Shown here in pieces: positions 27,411-35,982 of a DNA stretch of 64,000 bases. The DNA is from Mitsuaria sp. 7. GTDB taxonomy: Bacteria; Pseudomonadota; Gammaproteobacteria; Burkholderiales; Burkholderiaceae_C. Within the stretch, counting starts at the first letter, position 1. Each line of letters opens with the position of its first letter. The translations under genes and the position numbers were made by a program. The notes below the pieces were generated by a model. That model saw only the letters and a program-made list of their open reading frames with translations. It was not told the origin of the DNA and made no database searches. The stretch covers positions 4,894,727 to 4,958,726 of the forward strand of contig NZ_CP011514.1 in the NCBI RefSeq assembly GCF_001653795.1, in the 5' to 3' direction.

Positions 27411-28619
27411 TCAGCGCCATTCGACGACCGACACGCCCAGTCCGATCCGCTGCTCGCGGAAGTTGTAGTCGATCAGGCTCTCGCCGTAGCCGCTGAACAG
27501 CTGCAGGTAGCCGTGCAGCCCGCCGCCGATGGGGAAGGCCCACTCCAGCTGCGCCGATCCGCGCGACCGGTCGCCCCCCTTCAGGCTGTGCCGCGCCGTC
27601 AGGGCGAACACGTGCCGGCCCACCTTCTGCGTCACCAGCATCTCGCCGCGGCCGACGTAGTCCTGGATGCCCGGGTTGTCGTCGCTGCCGGTGTTGAGGA
27701 TGCGCCACCAGGGGCGCAGGCTCACCGTGGTCTCGCCGTGCTCCAGGCTGAGCTCGCCGATCACCCGGTTCCAGCTGCGCGACAGCGGCGCCGCCCGGCC
27801 GTTGGACTGGTGGTTCAGGCTCAGGCCCACCATGCTGGCCTTCCAGCCGAACGGGAGCCCGACATCGGTCCCGTGGGTCAGGATCAGCTCGGGCTCGTAG
27901 TTGGTCTCGCGGAACGGCCGCGACTCGCGCCCGTTGTAGATCTGCCAGCGCGAGTTCTGCGTGTACGCGCCCCAGACCGAGAACGTGCCATGGTCGTCGA
28001 GCGCCCAGATCTTGGACTTCAGGCTGATCTGGAACTTGGCCTCGTTCTTGTCCAGGTCCAGCGCCTGGACCACGCCGTTGTCCGGGCTCTCCGACGACGC
28101 CGGATTCGGCGAGCGGTTGGACCGCGAAGTCCACGACACCGGCAACAGGTACACCGGCCGGTGGGGACGCGGCAGGAAGCGCGGCATCTGGTCGCGGCAG
28201 GACAGCTCCCAGCGCTCCGACAGCGTCGAGCCCAGGTAGTTGCGGGCGCTGTTGGACGCCTCCGGCAGGCGCGAGCAGGGATCGTCGACGCGCGGGGCGC
28301 TGGCCGCGGCGGCCACCGGCAAAGCGGCCGGCACCGGCTGGAGCCGGACCTGGGCGGCGGCCGACGGCGGCGGCGCGTCGGGCGCCCGGCCGTTCAGGCG
28401 GTCGTAGCAGCCCAGACGCGCATCGTTGTCGCGGATCGCGGCACAGTCGGCGGGCGACTTTGCCGCCGCGGCAGCCGACAGCGCCGGGTTCTCGGACGGC
28501 AGCGCCGCCATCTGCGCGGACGCGTCCTGCGGCATGGCCGCGATGAACGCCGCCAGCAACGCGGCGGCCCATGTCATCGCCATGGCCAGACGGCGGCGGA
28601 ACTCCCTGATCGACAGCAT
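27411..28619 (-). CDS. pldA: Outer membrane phospholipase A (OMPLA)
   Basis: 402-residue precursor. A signal peptide (residues about 11-36, ending DASAQ) precedes a ~130-residue low-complexity region, then a 12-strand barrel. The catalytic triad is intact: His270 and Ser272 in GLSLNHQSNGR, and Asn284 in RSWNR, with the same spacing as E. coli His142-Ser144-Asn156. The enzyme hydrolyses phospholipids that reach the outer leaflet. ATG 28619 is used because the hydrophobic signal follows; an open frame to 28769 overlaps the divergent lipoprotein gene. Confidence 0.92.
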   Translation of the reverse strand: MLSIREFRRRLAMAMTWAAALLAAFIAAMPQDASAQMAALPSENPALSAAAAAKSPADCAAIRDNDARLGCYDRLNGRAPDAPPPSAAAQVRLQPVPAALPVAAAASAPRVDDPCSRLPEASNSARNYLGSTLSERWELSCRDQMPRFLPRPHRPVYLLPVSWTSRSNRSPNPASSESPDNGVVQALDLDKNEAKFQISLKSKIWALDDHGTFSVWGAYTQNSRWQIYNGRESRPFRETNYEPELILTHGTDVGLPFGWKASMVGLSLNHQSNGRAAPLSRSWNRVIGELSLEHGETTVSLRPWWRILNTGSDDNPGIQDYVGRGEMLVTQKVGRHVFALTARHSLKGGDRSRGSAQLEWAFPIGGGLHGYLQLFSGYGESLIDYNFREQRIGLGVSVVEWR

Positions 28620-28719
28620 CTTCTTCAGCCCTTGTTCAGTCGGAGGCGTCGATTGCAAACAGCGTTCCCGGGTACGACGGCAGAACTTGCCGAGACAACG
28701 CTCCCTAGAATCCACCGCC

Positions 28720-30132
28720 ATGCAGACGTCCCTCCCCGCCGACTTCGTGTCGGGCACCGCACCCGGCAAGTTCTGGCCCCGTTGGGCCGCGCTGGCCGCG
28801 CCGCTGCTGCTCGCAGCCTGCTCGCAGTTGCCGCGGACGCCCGCGCCCTCCTCCGAGCCCGCGACCGGCGGCCCCTTCAGCCCGGCCGCGCTTCAGGCGC
28901 TGCGGCCGGCGCAGTTCCGCTCGACCGTCGGCACCGCCGTCCAGGCCCAGGACCGGTGGAGCACCGACCGCGCCCGCATCCGCACGGCCTCCGCGCAGGC
29001 CCTGGCCGCCCCGCAGGACGGCGCCGCGTTGCGCGAGCTGGCGCAGGCGCTCCGGCTCGTCGCCCACTACCGGGCCGAGGTCGACACCACCCGTCCCGCG
29101 CTGCTCGCCGCGTTGCCGGCGCTGGACGGCCAGCCGGCGGACATCCAGCGGCCGCTGCTCACGGCGGCTTACACGCTCTATGCGGTCGACGCCGCACCGC
29201 TGCTGCGCCCCCTCCTGCCGCGCCTGGCCACGCCGCGCGAATTCGCGATCGCCGCCTACGCGCTGATGCAGACGCGCCAGCCTTCAGACCTGGCCCTGAT
29301 CCAGTCCCAGCTCGCCCAGCGCGACCGCGACGAGCCGCGCCTGCAGGCGCTGGCGCAGGCGGTCTCGACCGCGCAAGGCGTGCCGCAATCGGCGCGTCCG
29401 CCGCTGGCCGACCTCCTCGCGGTCCGCCCGGGCTCCCCCGTCGTGTTCAGCTTCCAACGTCCGGGCCGTCAGCAGATGGGCCTGGCGCTGGTGCGGCAGG
29501 CTGACGGCCGCTTCGTGCGGCGGCCCGACGGCGGCCTGTTCAACATCGAGCAGTTGGCGCTCTCCAGCAGCGGCCTGCCCGGCACGATCACGCTGGGCAA
29601 CACGCCGCAGGGGCTGTTCACGATCCAGGGCGCGGGGCGGGCGGCCTCCAACATCTGGATCGGTCCGACGCCGTACCTGCACACGAAAGTGCCGGGTGAA
29701 GCGAGCGTGGCGGAGTACGAGCAGCGCGCCCCCGGCCCGAACGAGCCGGTCTGGTCGCTGGACCGGTACCGGGCCTTGCTCCCCGCCTCGTGGCGCGACT
29801 ACGCCCCGCTGCAGGAAGCCTGGCTGGCTGGCCGCGCCGGGCGCGACGAGATGCTCATGCACGGCAGCACGATCGATCCGCGCTACTACGCCGGCAGCCG
29901 CTACTACCCCGGTACGCCGTCGGACGGCTGTCTGGTGGCGATGGAGTACTGGTCCCCGGAGGGCGTGATGGTCCACAGCGACCAGATCGCCCTGCTGCAG
30001 GCCTTCACAGCCCAGGGACGCGATCGCGGTTACATGGTGCTGATCGAACTCGACGCCGCCCCCACGCCGGTGGCCCTGGCGGAAGTGATCCAGTCGGTGC
30101 TGGAAGCCGAGGCCCGCACGAACGGACGGTGA
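28720..30132 (+). CDS. L,D-transpeptidase-like (YkuD-type) lipoprotein
   Basis: 470-residue lipoprotein: signal with lipobox LLAAC (Cys34). A helical middle region precedes a C-terminal domain with GNTPQGLFTIQG, His381 in LMHGS and Cys404 in PSDGCLVA. This is the spacing of YkuD L,D-transpeptidases (HG...S-H-G-C), except that the second histidine is Asp402. Such enzymes form 3-3 cross-links or attach proteins to peptidoglycan through Cys. Divergent from pldA with 100 bases between, and just upstream of murQ. The family call is moderate because the motif is not perfect. Confidence 0.65.
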   Translation: MQTSLPADFVSGTAPGKFWPRWAALAAPLLLAACSQLPRTPAPSSEPATGGPFSPAALQALRPAQFRSTVGTAVQAQDRWSTDRARIRTASAQALAAPQDGAALRELAQALRLVAHYRAEVDTTRPALLAALPALDGQPADIQRPLLTAAYTLYAVDAAPLLRPLLPRLATPREFAIAAYALMQTRQPSDLALIQSQLAQRDRDEPRLQALAQAVSTAQGVPQSARPPLADLLAVRPGSPVVFSFQRPGRQQMGLALVRQADGRFVRRPDGGLFNIEQLALSSSGLPGTITLGNTPQGLFTIQGAGRAASNIWIGPTPYLHTKVPGEASVAEYEQRAPGPNEPVWSLDRYRALLPASWRDYAPLQEAWLAGRAGRDEMLMHGSTIDPRYYAGSRYYPGTPSDGCLVAMEYWSPEGVMVHSDQIALLQAFTAQGRDRGYMVLIELDAAPTPVALAEVIQSVLEAEARTNGR

Positions 30133-30284
30133 TGAGGCACGAGCAGGGCATGAGGTTCGCGGACGCGAGGCCTCATGCCCGGATCGGGCCTGCGCGCTGG
30201 GGGTGGCAGTCCTTGCCAGAGCCCCCGCGAAGGTCCTCTCGATTACCGTGGGTTATGACGGTGCCGCCGCGTTTCATTGGCACT

Positions 30285-30299
30285 TGGGGAGTCTCCCCA
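30285..30299. repeat. Perfect inverted repeat upstream of murQ
   Basis: TGGGGA-GTC-TCCCCA, six perfect pairs around three bases, 50 bases before murQ. No T-tract follows. It could be an operator for murQ or a short stem after the lipoprotein gene. Confidence 0.45.
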
Positions 30300-30348
30300 C
30301 TAGAGTAGGCCGCACCTTGCGGGCCTCCCCTTCCGCCCCGGCCGAGCC

Positions 30349-31242
30349 ATGTCCTCTCCCCTGAAAACCGAAACCCCCAGCGCCCACCATCAAGACCTGG
30401 ACCTGTACGACAGTGCCCGGCTGATGGAGGTCTTCATCGACGACCAGCGGTCGGCGGTGGAGGCGGTGCGGGCGGCGGCGCCCGCGCTGGCCGCGGCGGT
30501 GGACGCGGCGCTGCCGCGCATCGCGGCGGGCGGCCGGCTGCTGTATGCCGGCGCCGGGACGTCCGGCCGGCTGGGTGTGCTGGACAGCGTCGAGCTCGTG
30601 CCCACCTTCTCCTGGCCGCGCGAGCGCGCCGTCGCGGTGCTGGCGGGCGGCGAGGGCGCGATGTTCGTCGCCGTGGAAGGCGCGGAGGACGACGAGCCCC
30701 AGGGCCGCCGCGACATCGAGGCGCTCGCGCCGACTCCGGACGACGTGCTGATCGGCATCGCCGCCTCGGGCCACACGCCTTACGTGCTGGGCGCGCTGGC
30801 CGCGGGCCGCGCCGCCGGCTGCCTGACGATCGCGATGGCCAACAACCCGGGCGCCGCGGTGCTGGCCGCCGGCGAACATGCCATCCTGCTGGACACCGGC
30901 GCCGAAGTGATCTCCGGCAGCACGCGTCTGAAGGCGGGCACGGCGCAGAAGATCGCGCTGAACAGCTTCTCCAGCGCGCTGATGGTCAAGCTGCACAAGG
31001 TCTACGGCAACCTGATGGTGGACATGAAGGCCACCAACGCGAAGCTGGTCCGGCGTGCCGTCGCGCTGACCATGCGCGCCGCCGGCGCCGACGAGTCCGC
31101 GGCGCGCGCGGCGCTCGACCAGTGCGGCTTCCATGTGAAGACCGCCGTCGTGATGCTGCTGCGCCGGCTCGACGCGGCCGGGGCGCAGGCCCTGCTCGCG
31201 CGACACGCCGGCGACGTGCGCGCGGCGCTGGCCGATCGCTGA
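30349..31242 (+). CDS. murQ: N-acetylmuramic acid 6-phosphate etherase
   Basis: Cytoplasmic enzyme that splits D-lactate from MurNAc-6-phosphate to give GlcNAc-6-phosphate, the key step of MurNAc recycling. 297 residues, normal size. SIS-domain phosphosugar loop: YAGAGTSGRLGVLDSVELVPTF; further markers are GIAASGHTPYVLGAL, and the C-terminal family stretch KVYGNLMVDMKATNAKL. Leads a plus-strand series with an MFS carrier, nagX, a glycosidase and a TonB receptor. The usual RpiR-family regulator MurR is not next to it. Confidence 0.96.
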   Translation: MSSPLKTETPSAHHQDLDLYDSARLMEVFIDDQRSAVEAVRAAAPALAAAVDAALPRIAAGGRLLYAGAGTSGRLGVLDSVELVPTFSWPRERAVAVLAGGEGAMFVAVEGAEDDEPQGRRDIEALAPTPDDVLIGIAASGHTPYVLGALAAGRAAGCLTIAMANNPGAAVLAAGEHAILLDTGAEVISGSTRLKAGTAQKIALNSFSSALMVKLHKVYGNLMVDMKATNAKLVRRAVALTMRAAGADESAARAALDQCGFHVKTAVVMLLRRLDAAGAQALLARHAGDVRAALADR

Positions 31243-31332
31243 TCGCCTCGCGCGGCGCTCGCACGGTCCTCGCACGCAAGCGCTGCAATCCCCGATGCGG
31301 CACCCCCTCTGTTTGCATCGACACTGAGGCCC

Positions 31333-32652
31333 ATGTCCGCCTCTTCCGAATCTCCGAATTCTTCCGGCCAGGCCCGCAGCACGGGCGGCACGCGCAGCCC
31401 ATGGCGCTGGGTGCCCACGCTGTATTTCCTGCAAGGCCTGCCCTACGTCTTCGTGATGTCGATGTCGGGGGTCATGTACAAGAACTTCGGCATCTCCAAC
31501 ACGGACATGACGCTCTTCACCGGCAGCCTCTACCTGCCGTGGGTGATCAAGCCCCTGTGGTCGCCGCTGGTGGAGATGCTGGCGACCAAGCGCCTGTGGA
31601 CCGTGGCCACCCAGTTCGTGATCGCCGCCGCGCTGGCGGGCGTCGCGCTGACGCTGCCGCTGCCGGACTTCTTCCGCCTGTCGATCGCTGCGCTGTGGGT
31701 GATGGCCTTCGTGTCGGCCTCGCATGACATCGCCGCCGACGGCCTGTACCTGCTCTCGCTCGAGAAGCATGAGCAGGCCGCCTTCGTCGGCGTCCGCTCG
31801 ACCTTCTACAGGTTGGCCAACATCTTCTGCATGGGCGGGCTGGTCACGCTGGCGGACCAGCTGCACAAGTCCGAAGGCGGCTGGGTCTTCGCCTGGCAGG
31901 TCGTGATGGCCCTGCTGGCCGGCAGCTTCCTGCTGGTGTCCCTCTATCACTGGTGGCGCCTGCCCCGCCCCGCCGCGGACCGCCCGTTGCCGCGCACGGA
32001 ACGGAACTGGCCGATGTTCCTCCACATCTTTGCCGAGTTCTTCCGCAAGCCCGGGCTTCCGGTGATCCTGGGCTTCCTGCTGCTGTACCGCTTCCCCGAG
32101 GCGCAGCTGCTGAAGATCGCGGTGCCGTTCCTGCTCGATCCGATCCAGGTCGGCGGGCTCGGCCTGACGAACACGGAACTGGGCCTGGTCTACGGCACCG
32201 TCGGCCTGATCGCGCTCACGCTGGGCGGCTTGCTGGGCGGCTGGGCGATCTCGCGCGTCGGGCTCAAGCGGGCGCTCTGGCCGATGGTGGCCGCGATGCA
32301 TCTGCCCAATCTCGTGTTCCTGGCGATGGCCTGGTCCCATCCGGGCTCGCTGTGGATCGTCGCCTCGGCGCTCGCGGTCGAGCAGTTCGGCTACGGCCTG
32401 GGCTTCACCGCATTCATGATGTACATGGTCCTCGTCTCGGACGGGCCGCACAAGACCGCGCACTATTCGATCTGCACCGGCTTCATGGCGCTAGGCATGA
32501 TGATCCCGGGCATGTGGAGCGGCTGGCTCCAGGATCACCTCGGCTACCTGAACTTCTTCGGCTGGGTGCTGATCGCGACGATCCCGTCGGTCCTGATGGC
32601 CTCGCTCATCAGGATCCCGGAGAACTTTGGCCGCAAGGAGCCCGCCGCGTGA
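31333..32652 (+). CDS. AmpG-like MFS transporter
   Basis: 439-residue carrier with 12 predicted helices. The opening RWVPTLYFLQGLPYVFVMSMSGVMYKNFGI and the loop ASHDIAADGLYLLSL resemble the AmpG muropeptide permease and related amino-sugar carriers of the inner membrane. Between murQ and nagX (nagX starts at a GTG overlapping its TGA), the cargo is probably anhydro-muropeptide, MurNAc or GlcNAc. The exact substrate is inferred from context. Confidence 0.82.
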   Translation: MSASSESPNSSGQARSTGGTRSPWRWVPTLYFLQGLPYVFVMSMSGVMYKNFGISNTDMTLFTGSLYLPWVIKPLWSPLVEMLATKRLWTVATQFVIAAALAGVALTLPLPDFFRLSIAALWVMAFVSASHDIAADGLYLLSLEKHEQAAFVGVRSTFYRLANIFCMGGLVTLADQLHKSEGGWVFAWQVVMALLAGSFLLVSLYHWWRLPRPAADRPLPRTERNWPMFLHIFAEFFRKPGLPVILGFLLLYRFPEAQLLKIAVPFLLDPIQVGGLGLTNTELGLVYGTVGLIALTLGGLLGGWAISRVGLKRALWPMVAAMHLPNLVFLAMAWSHPGSLWIVASALAVEQFGYGLGFTAFMMYMVLVSDGPHKTAHYSICTGFMALGMMIPGMWSGWLQDHLGYLNFFGWVLIATIPSVLMASLIRIPENFGRKEPAA

Positions 32653-33797
32653 GCACGGCCTCGAACGGCGAGCGCCTGCTGTCGCTCGACGCCTTCCGCG
32701 GCTTCGCGATCGCGGCCATGCTGCTGGTCAACAACCCGGGCGACTGGTCGCAGCTCTACGCGCCGCTCGAGCATGCCGAGTGGCACGGCTGGACCTTCAC
32801 CGACTGGATCTTCCCGTTCTTCGTCTTCATCAGCGGGATCTCGATGAGCTTCAGCCTGGCCCGCCGAGGCCAGGCCGCCGATCGCGTCGCCCTGCTGCGC
32901 CACATGTGGCGACGCGGCGCCACCATCATCCTGATCGGGCTGGCGCTGAACCTCTTCCCCTTCTTCCACGTCGAGACGCTGCGCATCCCCGGCGTGCTCC
33001 AGCGGCTGGGACTGGTCACGATCCTGGTCGCGCCGATCGCGCTGTGGTGCGGCTGGCGCGCCCAGCTGGCCTGGTTTCTCGGCCTGCTGCTGGGCTACGG
33101 CCTGGTGCAGACCGTCGTCGCCGTGCCGGACGCGTCCGGCGTCTGGCATCGCGGCTCGCTGCAGCCGGGCGAGGACGTCGGCGCCTGGCTCGACAGGACG
33201 CTGCTGGGCGGCCACCTGTGGGCGAAGAGCAAGACCTGGGACCCGGAAGGCCTGCTGAGCACGCTGCCCGCCGTCGCGAGCCAGATCGCGGGGCTGCTCG
33301 CGGGGCGCTGGCTGGCTTTGCGCAGCCGCGATCCCGGCGAGAAGGCCACCTGGTTCATGGTGTCGGGTCTTGCCTGCCTGTGGATCGCGCAGGTGCTCGA
33401 CGCCTGGACGCTGCCCATCAACAAGAATCTCTGGACCCCCGCCTTCGTTTTCCTCACGACGGGCTGGGGGTGTCTGGTGTTCGGCGTGTTCTACTGGCTG
33501 CTCGATGCCGCGCCCCTGCCGCGGATGCGCCACGCGATGGCGCGACGCCTGCGGCCGCTGGTGGTGTTCGGCATGAATGCGCTGTTCCTCTTCGCGCTGT
33601 CGGGCGTGGTCGCCCGGCTGCTCGGCCTGATCCACGTCGCCGAGGGCGTCACGCTCAAGGCCTGGTTCGTCGCGCCGCTGCGCGCGCTGCCGGTGGATCC
33701 GCGTTTCGCGTCGCTGCTGTTCGCCGCCGGTTTCGTCGCGGTGTTCTACGGCATCGCGTGGGCGATGTGGCGGCGCGGCTGGATCGTGAAAGTGTGA
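32649..33797 (+). CDS. nagX: NagX-like membrane protein (HGSNAT/DUF5009 family)
   Basis: 382-residue integral membrane protein. N-terminal RLLSLDAFRGFAIAAMLLVNNPG and FTDWIFPFFVFISGISMSFS are typical of the heparan-alpha-glucosaminide N-acetyltransferase-like family, which in bacteria occurs in GlcNAc utilisation operons as NagX. About ten helices. GTG start overlaps the TGA of the MFS gene, indicating coupling. It may re-acetylate amino sugars across the membrane; bacterial activity is not well established. Confidence 0.82.
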   Translation: MSTASNGERLLSLDAFRGFAIAAMLLVNNPGDWSQLYAPLEHAEWHGWTFTDWIFPFFVFISGISMSFSLARRGQAADRVALLRHMWRRGATIILIGLALNLFPFFHVETLRIPGVLQRLGLVTILVAPIALWCGWRAQLAWFLGLLLGYGLVQTVVAVPDASGVWHRGSLQPGEDVGAWLDRTLLGGHLWAKSKTWDPEGLLSTLPAVASQIAGLLAGRWLALRSRDPGEKATWFMVSGLACLWIAQVLDAWTLPINKNLWTPAFVFLTTGWGCLVFGVFYWLLDAAPLPRMRHAMARRLRPLVVFGMNALFLFALSGVVARLLGLIHVAEGVTLKAWFVAPLRALPVDPRFASLLFAAGFVAVFYGIAWAMWRRGWIVKV

Positions 33798-33832
33798 GCG
33801 GCCCCTGCGGCGCCGCCCGTTGAGAGCCTTCG

Positions 33833-35368
33833 ATGCGACGACGACAGTGGATGACCGCGGCCCTGGCCGCACCGGTGCTGGGTTCCCTGGGCACCACGCT
33901 CACGGGCTGCGGCAGCGCCCCGCCGCAGGCCTTGCCGGCGCTGCCCGGCCCCGGCCCTGACAACGCCCCGCCGCCGGCGCCGCGCGAATTCCGCGCCGCC
34001 TGGGTGGCGACCGTCGCCAACATCGACTGGCCGAGCCGCCGCGGGCTGAGCGACGCCGCGCAGATCGCCGAGATCCACGCGATCCTCGACAGCGCCCGCG
34101 CGCTGCGCCTGAACGCGATCGTGCTGCAGGTGCGCACCAGCGCGGATGCGCTCTACCGCTCGACGCTGGAGCCGTGGAGCGAGTACCTCTCCGGCGTGCA
34201 AGGCCAGGGCCCCGGCTACGACCCGCTGGCGCTGTGGATCGCGCAGGCGCACGCGCGCGGCATCGAGCTGCACGCCTGGCTGAACCCGTACCGCGCGAAG
34301 CAGAGCGGCGGCAAGTCGGCCGCCGCCGCCACGCACCTGAGCCGCACCCGGCCCGAGTGGGTCAAGAAGTACGGCGACCAGCTCTGGATCGATCCGGGCG
34401 AGCCGGCCGCCGCGGACCACACGCTGGCCGTCTGCCGCGATCTCCTGACCCGCTACGCCGTCGACGGCCTGCACATCGACGACTACTTCTATCCCTACCC
34501 GGTCCAGGACGCGGCCAAGCAGGACATCGACTTCCCCGACGACGCCAGCTGGCTGCGCTACCTGCACGGCGGCGGCACGCTGCCCCGCGCGGACTGGCGA
34601 CGGGACAACGTCGACCAGCTGGTGCGGCGGATGTACGAGCTGGTCCGCGAACTGCGCCCCGCCGCGCGTGTCGGCATCAGCCCCTTCGGCCTGCCGCGCC
34701 CGGACTTGCGCCCGGCGGGCATCACGGGGTTCTCGCAGTACGACAAGCTGTACGCCCACGTCGAGCACTGGATGGCGATGGGCTGGCTCGACTATGTCGC
34801 GCCCCAGCTCTACTGGCCGCGCGCGCAGAAGCCGCAGGCCTTCGAGCCGCTGATGCGCGCCTGGCAGGGCGTCAATCCGTTGGAGCGTCACGTCTGGCCC
34901 GGCCTGTTCACGAGCCGCGCCGCCAACGAGACCGAAGGCTGGCCGATCGACGAGATCCCGGCGCAGATCGAGCTCACGCGCACCGCGCCGCCAACCGGCG
35001 GCCACCTGCACTTCAGCATGGTCGCCTTGCTGAAGAACCGCCGGAACATCGCGGACACCTTGCGAGCCGGCGCTTACCTTCATGCCGCCCTGCCGCCGGA
35101 AACGCCGTGGCTGACCGCGCCAGCCTGCGGGGCCGTCGCCCTGGAACGTCTGGCCGACGGCCACCTGCGCTTGTCCGCCCGGGACGGAGCTCCGCCCCGC
35201 GCCTTCGCGCTGTGGAAGCGTGACGCGCGACGCGCCGATTCCCCCTGGCTCTTCGACCTCGTGGGCCCGGACGGCGACCTGGGCGCCATCGGCGACGGCT
35301 GGCTGCTGAGCGCCAGCGCAGTCAACGCGATCAATCGCGAAGGGCCTCGGGTAACGTTCTCCAGCTGA
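33833..35368 (+). CDS. GHL10-family glycoside hydrolase lipoprotein (DigH/YngK-like)
   Basis: 511-residue exported protein with N-terminal RRR and lipobox LTGC (Cys26). The GHL10 barrel spans about 50-380: REFRAAWVATVANIDWPS opens it, HAWLNPYRAK and GLHIDDYFYPYP carry likely catalytic acids, and DYVAPQLYWPR closes the sheet. The E. coli relative DigH cleaves denuded peptidoglycan glycan. Position after murQ-carrier-nagX and before a TonB receptor fits glycan breakdown at the cell surface or periplasm. A C-terminal ~100-residue fibronectin-like part follows. Confidence 0.85.
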   Translation: MRRRQWMTAALAAPVLGSLGTTLTGCGSAPPQALPALPGPGPDNAPPPAPREFRAAWVATVANIDWPSRRGLSDAAQIAEIHAILDSARALRLNAIVLQVRTSADALYRSTLEPWSEYLSGVQGQGPGYDPLALWIAQAHARGIELHAWLNPYRAKQSGGKSAAAATHLSRTRPEWVKKYGDQLWIDPGEPAAADHTLAVCRDLLTRYAVDGLHIDDYFYPYPVQDAAKQDIDFPDDASWLRYLHGGGTLPRADWRRDNVDQLVRRMYELVRELRPAARVGISPFGLPRPDLRPAGITGFSQYDKLYAHVEHWMAMGWLDYVAPQLYWPRAQKPQAFEPLMRAWQGVNPLERHVWPGLFTSRAANETEGWPIDEIPAQIELTRTAPPTGGHLHFSMVALLKNRRNIADTLRAGAYLHAALPPETPWLTAPACGAVALERLADGHLRLSARDGAPPRAFALWKRDARRADSPWLFDLVGPDGDLGAIGDGWLLSASAVNAINREGPRVTFSS

Positions 35369-35982
35369 ACGCGATGACCCCAAAACTGTCGATTCCACAC
35401 AACGACGTGTGAGTGCCGGGGCGCGCCCGTGCTCCGTGGAAACCCTGTATCACCCTGGTGCGCAAATAGCTCGGAAGAGCCCGTTTCCGGGCGGGTGACG
35501 CCCGTTCCGTCGCGTGCGGCAAACAGGTGGGGAAGCCCTGGCGCCCCTGTCATTCCTTGTCACAAACCCACAACATCCCGCAAAGAGACTCACGGCCGTG
35601 CATCGCCAAGGCGGGTGCCGGGACTCCCGGAATCCGCCCTGCAACAGGGCCCGTCAGCGCGGAAAGCCCCCTGCACGGCGGATTTCGCCGCATTGCTGGG
35701 GGCTGTCTCGACTGGTAGGCTTTTTGCTTCAGATGAAGGAGGAGCCGCATCAAGACGGTTCCCCGACACAGGCGGGCTGGTACGAGCAGAGCCTGGCCGA
35801 GGATGGATTCCTGGGCCGGAAAAACCAACGTAAAACGTTTGCGGTCTTCCGAAGTTGATGACTTCGAGAGAGGAAAACGGTTGCGCAAGGAATCTGCCGA
35901 CGGAAGGGCGGGAAGCCTTCCCCAGCCGCACCAGGATTTCAGTTGTTAGTTCAGTTTGGTCTCGTCGCACAGGAGCGCAGGA
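35369..35982 (+). promoter_or_regulatory. Long leader/intergenic region before the first TonB receptor gene
   Basis: 614 bases without a convincing gene; GC is lower than nearby coding DNA. It holds several short palindromes: AAACGTTT at 35833-35840 (the centre expected of LacI-type operators) and CGAAGT-TGATG-ACTTCG at about 35852-35868. A 41-codon frame (about 35732-35858) has no good ribosome site. The last 12 bases supply AGGAGCGCAGGA for the receptor. Probably a promoter with repressor sites and a structured 5' leader. Confidence 0.4.

Noticed and set aside
35732..35858. A 41-codon frame in the leader of the first TonB receptor gene as a small gene.
   Set aside because: No ribosome site at a suitable distance and no recognisable sequence; kept only as a note on the region.
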